From: Oceanospirillaceae bacterium
Lineage (GTDB): Bacteria; Pseudomonadota; Gammaproteobacteria; Pseudomonadales; Balneatricaceae
NCBI GenBank assembly: GCA_003521845.1
Contig: DPHB01000047.1
Location: forward strand, 709 to 17,827
Reading direction: 5' to 3'
DNA: 17,119 nucleotides
Made by a program: the position numbers and the translations under genes. Numbering within the stretch: the first letter of the stretch is position 1; each line of letters starts with the position of its first letter. Positions 15,093-17,119 of the stretch are shown here, one piece after another. Under the pieces are notes generated by a model. That model was not told the DNA's origin, made no database searches, and worked only from the letters and a program-made list of their open reading frames with translations.

Positions 15093-15106
15093 GTTATAAG
15101 CTTATA
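15093..15106. promoter_or_regulatory. Palindrome GTTATAAGCTTATA before the rhodanese gene
   Basis: Exact copy of the motif before soxB (11823-11836), again preceded by a GCTTA half-site (15087-15091). It lies 51 bases before the ATG. TTGATT (15070-15075) upstream gives a possible -35 for TATAAG (15095-15100), but the 19-base spacing is long. Either a common promoter core or a regulator-binding site. Confidence 0.5.
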
Positions 15107-15157
15107 GCTGTGCTCAGTATTTACACTTGGTACTTGCCTTAGGAGAATAAAATAATT

Positions 15158-15847
15158 ATGAATAAATTAATGCAAATTGCAGCCGGTGTAGCTGTTTCTA
15201 TGTTTAGTGTTGCCGCGATGGCTGACAAGCCCGTTGGTATCACTGGTGACATGATGTCGGTAACTGTACAACACAATGGCGCGGCTGTTGATATCGTACG
15301 TAACCAAGACAATGGCGCCGTGGTTAAAGATGCTTATGCTAAGACTTCACGTCCTTGCCCTCCATTCTGCATTCAACCTATCAAGTTTGCCCCTGGCATT
15401 GAAACCTTGGGTGAAGTAGAAGTCATTGATTATGTGCAGCGTCAACAAGCCGGTGAAAATATTCTGGTTGTTGACTCCCGTACTCCTGACTGGGTTAAGC
15501 GTGGTACTGTACCTGGTGCAACTAACGTGCCGTTCACCGACTTGCACCCTGTTAAGTCCACTACGGCTACCATCATGAACGTATTGTTGAACCAGTTTGG
15601 TGCAACTTTAGTTGGTGATGCTGACGAGTTTGAAGTGGAAGAAGCGATCGTTGCCGGTACTGTAAGCGACGTGTTCGATTACTCCAATGCCAAGACTTTG
15701 GTGTTGTTCTGTAATGGTATGTGGTGTGGTCAGTCTCCAGCTTCTATGGTGACTTTGATGAAGTTTGGTTACCCACAAGAAAAGATCAAATGGTTCCGTG
15801 GCGGCATGCAGACATGGGAAATCCTAGGTCTTTCTGTCGCTAAGTAA
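15158..15847 (+). CDS. Exported rhodanese-like protein of the sox locus
   Basis: The 229-residue product has a Sec signal (cleavage after AMA, about residue 22). A short N-terminal region ends in SRPCPPFCIQP (Cys67 and Cys71, likely a disulfide or sulfur site). Then comes one rhodanese domain (about 80-225): EVIDYVQ, ILVVDSRTPDWVKRGTVPGATNVPF, and the active-site loop LFCNGMWCGQSP with Cys185 as expected nucleophile and a second Cys190 inside the loop. The finish KWFRGGMQTWEILGL is typical. An insertion of about 35 residues lies between PFTDLHP and DVFDYSN. Rhodanese domains move sulfane sulfur as a cysteine persulfide; here it would act in the periplasm beside Sox. The ATG follows AGGAGA (15141-15146). 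The substrate and acceptor are unknown. Confidence 0.85.
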   Translation: MNKLMQIAAGVAVSMFSVAAMADKPVGITGDMMSVTVQHNGAAVDIVRNQDNGAVVKDAYAKTSRPCPPFCIQPIKFAPGIETLGEVEVIDYVQRQQAGENILVVDSRTPDWVKRGTVPGATNVPFTDLHPVKSTTATIMNVLLNQFGATLVGDADEFEVEEAIVAGTVSDVFDYSNAKTLVLFCNGMWCGQSPASMVTLMKFGYPQEKIKWFRGGMQTWEILGLSVAK

Positions 15848-15879
15848 TACACTTGCTGTTGGCATAAGACATGTTATTT

Positions 15880-15903
15880 AAAAAGGGCCTTCAGGCCCTT
15901 TTT
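15880..15903. terminator. Bidirectional terminator at the end of the sox locus
   Basis: AAAAAGGGCC (15880-15889), loop TTCA and GGCCCTTTTT (15894-15903) form a perfect 10-bp stem with T runs on both strands. It lies between the convergent rhodanese and receiver-domain genes and should end both transcripts. Confidence 0.9.
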
Positions 15904-15933
15904 TATGGCGTTCAGAAAGCCAATAGGCGAAGG

Positions 15934-17119
15934 CTAGGGTTGTTTAATGGGTAAACATACCTGAAAGCTCTGATCTTGTAGGTGTTCTGGGCTTTTATAA
16001 TGACGAATGTTGCCGGCTAGATCACCGACAAAAAGCACGGCATGACGTAAACCTGATTCGTCGGGAGAAATTTTTGTAGTACACATATCCTCCCCAGCAT
16101 TGTTATGCATGCTATTTAAGTTGTCGTTGGAAACAAACATTTCCAAAAACCCTTCGCGTACCGCGTGGGTGTCGGCACTCACCATGATGGAACGCCCCCT
16201 GCTGGTGTGAACATGATTATCTGTGTTAATTTCCAAATCATGCATCTCGACACCCTCAATCACTTTGAAGAGTAAGGTGTTGAGCAATTGTAAAATGCGT
16301 GGATGTTGGAAAAGGGTGCCTGAAACTTCGGGCTCTAGGTGTAGATTCAGTTCTAAATCACTACGCGCCAAGCGATCACTAAATACCAGAAGTGCTTCTT
16401 CTACGGCCTCATGTAGGCTGATATTAATGTCTTCGGTGCCATATTGGCGTTGACGTTGACGTTGACGTTCAATCAAGCCTGACATTTGTTTAAGGGTCAC
16501 GGATGCGTCCGTAAGATCGGCAGAAATAGCGTGCTGGTTATAACCACGTAACGCCTCTTGGAGAATGTCCCTTACCTTATCTTGATCCTGAGTTTTTGGT
16601 GCTATCTGTAACTTTTCATTGAGTTGTTTGACCTGCTCTTGGGCTATACGTATCTGGTTCAGGTTCTCTTGTACCTTGGCCATAGCCTCGTTTACGCGGC
16701 TCATGATGGTTTCACTGAGATCGGCGCGGCTGCTTTCTAGGGCCGCCTGTCTATCGCTTTGAGCAAGGTCCCATTCCAATTGTCTTATATGGTTCCAACT
16801 GCGTAGGGAGTTGCGTGCCAACTGTAGCACTTCATCGCTGGTGAAGGGTTTGTTCAGCAGTAGCATGTCAAAACCTAGAACTTGGTCGAGTTCTTTCAAG
16901 CTACGGTCGGAATAAGCGGTGACAAAGATGATTTGGATTTTCTTATCAATGGCACGTAAGCGCTGGGCGGTTTCTAAACCATCGATGCCTGGTGGCATGC
17001 GCATATCGATAAAAGCGATAGCAAAGGGCTCGCCAGCCTTGAAGGCAGTTTGGGCAAGTTCGATACCTGCTAAACCTTGGTCGGCAAATGACACTGAGTA
17101 ATCCGGCTGGTCATCTTGC
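15934..17119 (-). CDS. Receiver-domain protein with coiled coil and degenerate kinase-like end, 5' end missing
   Basis: The frame stays open to the right edge (DDQPDYS precedes the first possible GTG at 17094), so the start lies outside. Numbering from that GTG, a CheY-like receiver fills about 1-100: phospho-acceptor Asp30 in FIDMRMPPGIDGLE, Thr59 in FVTAYSD, Lys82 in LNKPF. Residues about 105-185 are a probable coiled coil. Then comes a kinase-like part: helices with RQRQRQRQ, a PRILQLLNTLLFKVIEG segment resembling an ATPase N-box but lacking the usual second Asn, and a final SFQVCLPIKQ resembling the last strand of histidine kinase ATPase domains. No G1-type DxGxG motif and no clear H-box are visible, so catalytic activity is doubtful. 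A relation to sox control is not shown. Confidence 0.7.
   Translation of the reverse strand, partial: QDDQPDYSVSFADQGLAGIELAQTAFKAGEPFAIAFIDMRMPPGIDGLETAQRLRAIDKKIQIIFVTAYSDRSLKELDQVLGFDMLLLNKPFTSDEVLQLARNSLRSWNHIRQLEWDLAQSDRQAALESSRADLSETIMSRVNEAMAKVQENLNQIRIAQEQVKQLNEKLQIAPKTQDQDKVRDILQEALRGYNQHAISADLTDASVTLKQMSGLIERQRQRQRQYGTEDINISLHEAVEEALLVFSDRLARSDLELNLHLEPEVSGTLFQHPRILQLLNTLLFKVIEGVEMHDLEINTDNHVHTSRGRSIMVSADTHAVREGFLEMFVSNDNLNSMHNNAGEDMCTTKISPDESGLRHAVLFVGDLAGNIRHYKSPEHLQDQSFQVCLPIKQP
16448..16471. repeat. In-frame hexanucleotide tandem repeat
   Basis: Four tandem 6-base units, CGTTGA three times then CGTTCA, encode an Arg-Gln repeat (ERQRQRQRQ) on the minus strand within the receiver-domain gene. 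Unit loss or gain would stay in frame and change only the helix length. Confidence 0.85.

Noticed and set aside
1..17119. Mobile element, phage, CRISPR or defence system
   Set aside because: No transposase, integrase, spaced direct repeats, tRNA attachment site or defence-type domain is visible; gene content is metabolic throughout.

Overview
The window looks like chromosomal DNA from a sulfur-oxidising, probably marine or aquatic Gammaproteobacterium. This rests on strong AGGAG-type ribosome binding sites, roughly balanced base composition, Gram-negative export signals (Sec and Tat) and a complete sox gene set that includes soxCD. The genus cannot be named from the sequence alone. There are no rRNA or tRNA genes, CRISPR arrays, transposases or integrases. 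No gene-free stretch exceeds 300 bases; the longest is about 250 bases, between dsrE and soxC.

Left part (1-4932): the 3' part of a lytic transglycosylase-like gene (+) runs off the left edge. It meets, stop codon to stop codon, a large fused indolepyruvate:ferredoxin oxidoreductase (IOR) gene on the minus strand. Divergent from the IOR gene is an Lrp/AsnC-family regulator. The 168-base gap between them holds a good sigma70-type promoter for the regulator and a 6-4-6 inverted repeat next to its ribosome binding site.

Middle (4942-6725): a minus-strand pair, a YeeE/YedE-type membrane protein (likely thiosulfate or sulfur-compound importer) and an exported DsrE-like protein, diverges from the sox genes. 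Its likely terminator lies inside the 3' end of the lrp gene.

Sox locus (6726-15847, all +): soxC-soxD-soxX-soxY-soxZ-soxA-soxK-like, then a structured 3' UTR ending in a terminator; soxB with its own upstream palindrome, ending in a strong terminator; a periplasmic alpha/beta hydrolase translationally coupled to a SoxW-like thioredoxin; and an exported rhodanese-like protein with its own leader. Together they encode the periplasmic thiosulfate-oxidising multienzyme system. SoxAX(K) couples thiosulfate to the SoxY cysteine arm held by SoxYZ, SoxB hydrolyses off sulfate, and SoxCD oxidises the remaining sulfane sulfur. Having SoxCD predicts oxidation to sulfate without obligatory sulfur storage. 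The thioredoxin, rhodanese and DsrE-like proteins are probable thiol/persulfide helpers. No soxV, soxR or soxS is present in the window.

Right edge (15848-17119): a bidirectional terminator separates the sox locus from a convergent minus-strand receiver-domain protein with a coiled coil and a degenerate kinase-like C-terminus, cut by the window edge.

The most interesting unexplained signals are a 14-base palindrome, GTTATAAGCTTATA, repeated exactly upstream of soxB and of the rhodanese gene (with a weaker relative before soxC), and a three-hairpin 3' UTR after the soxK-like gene.
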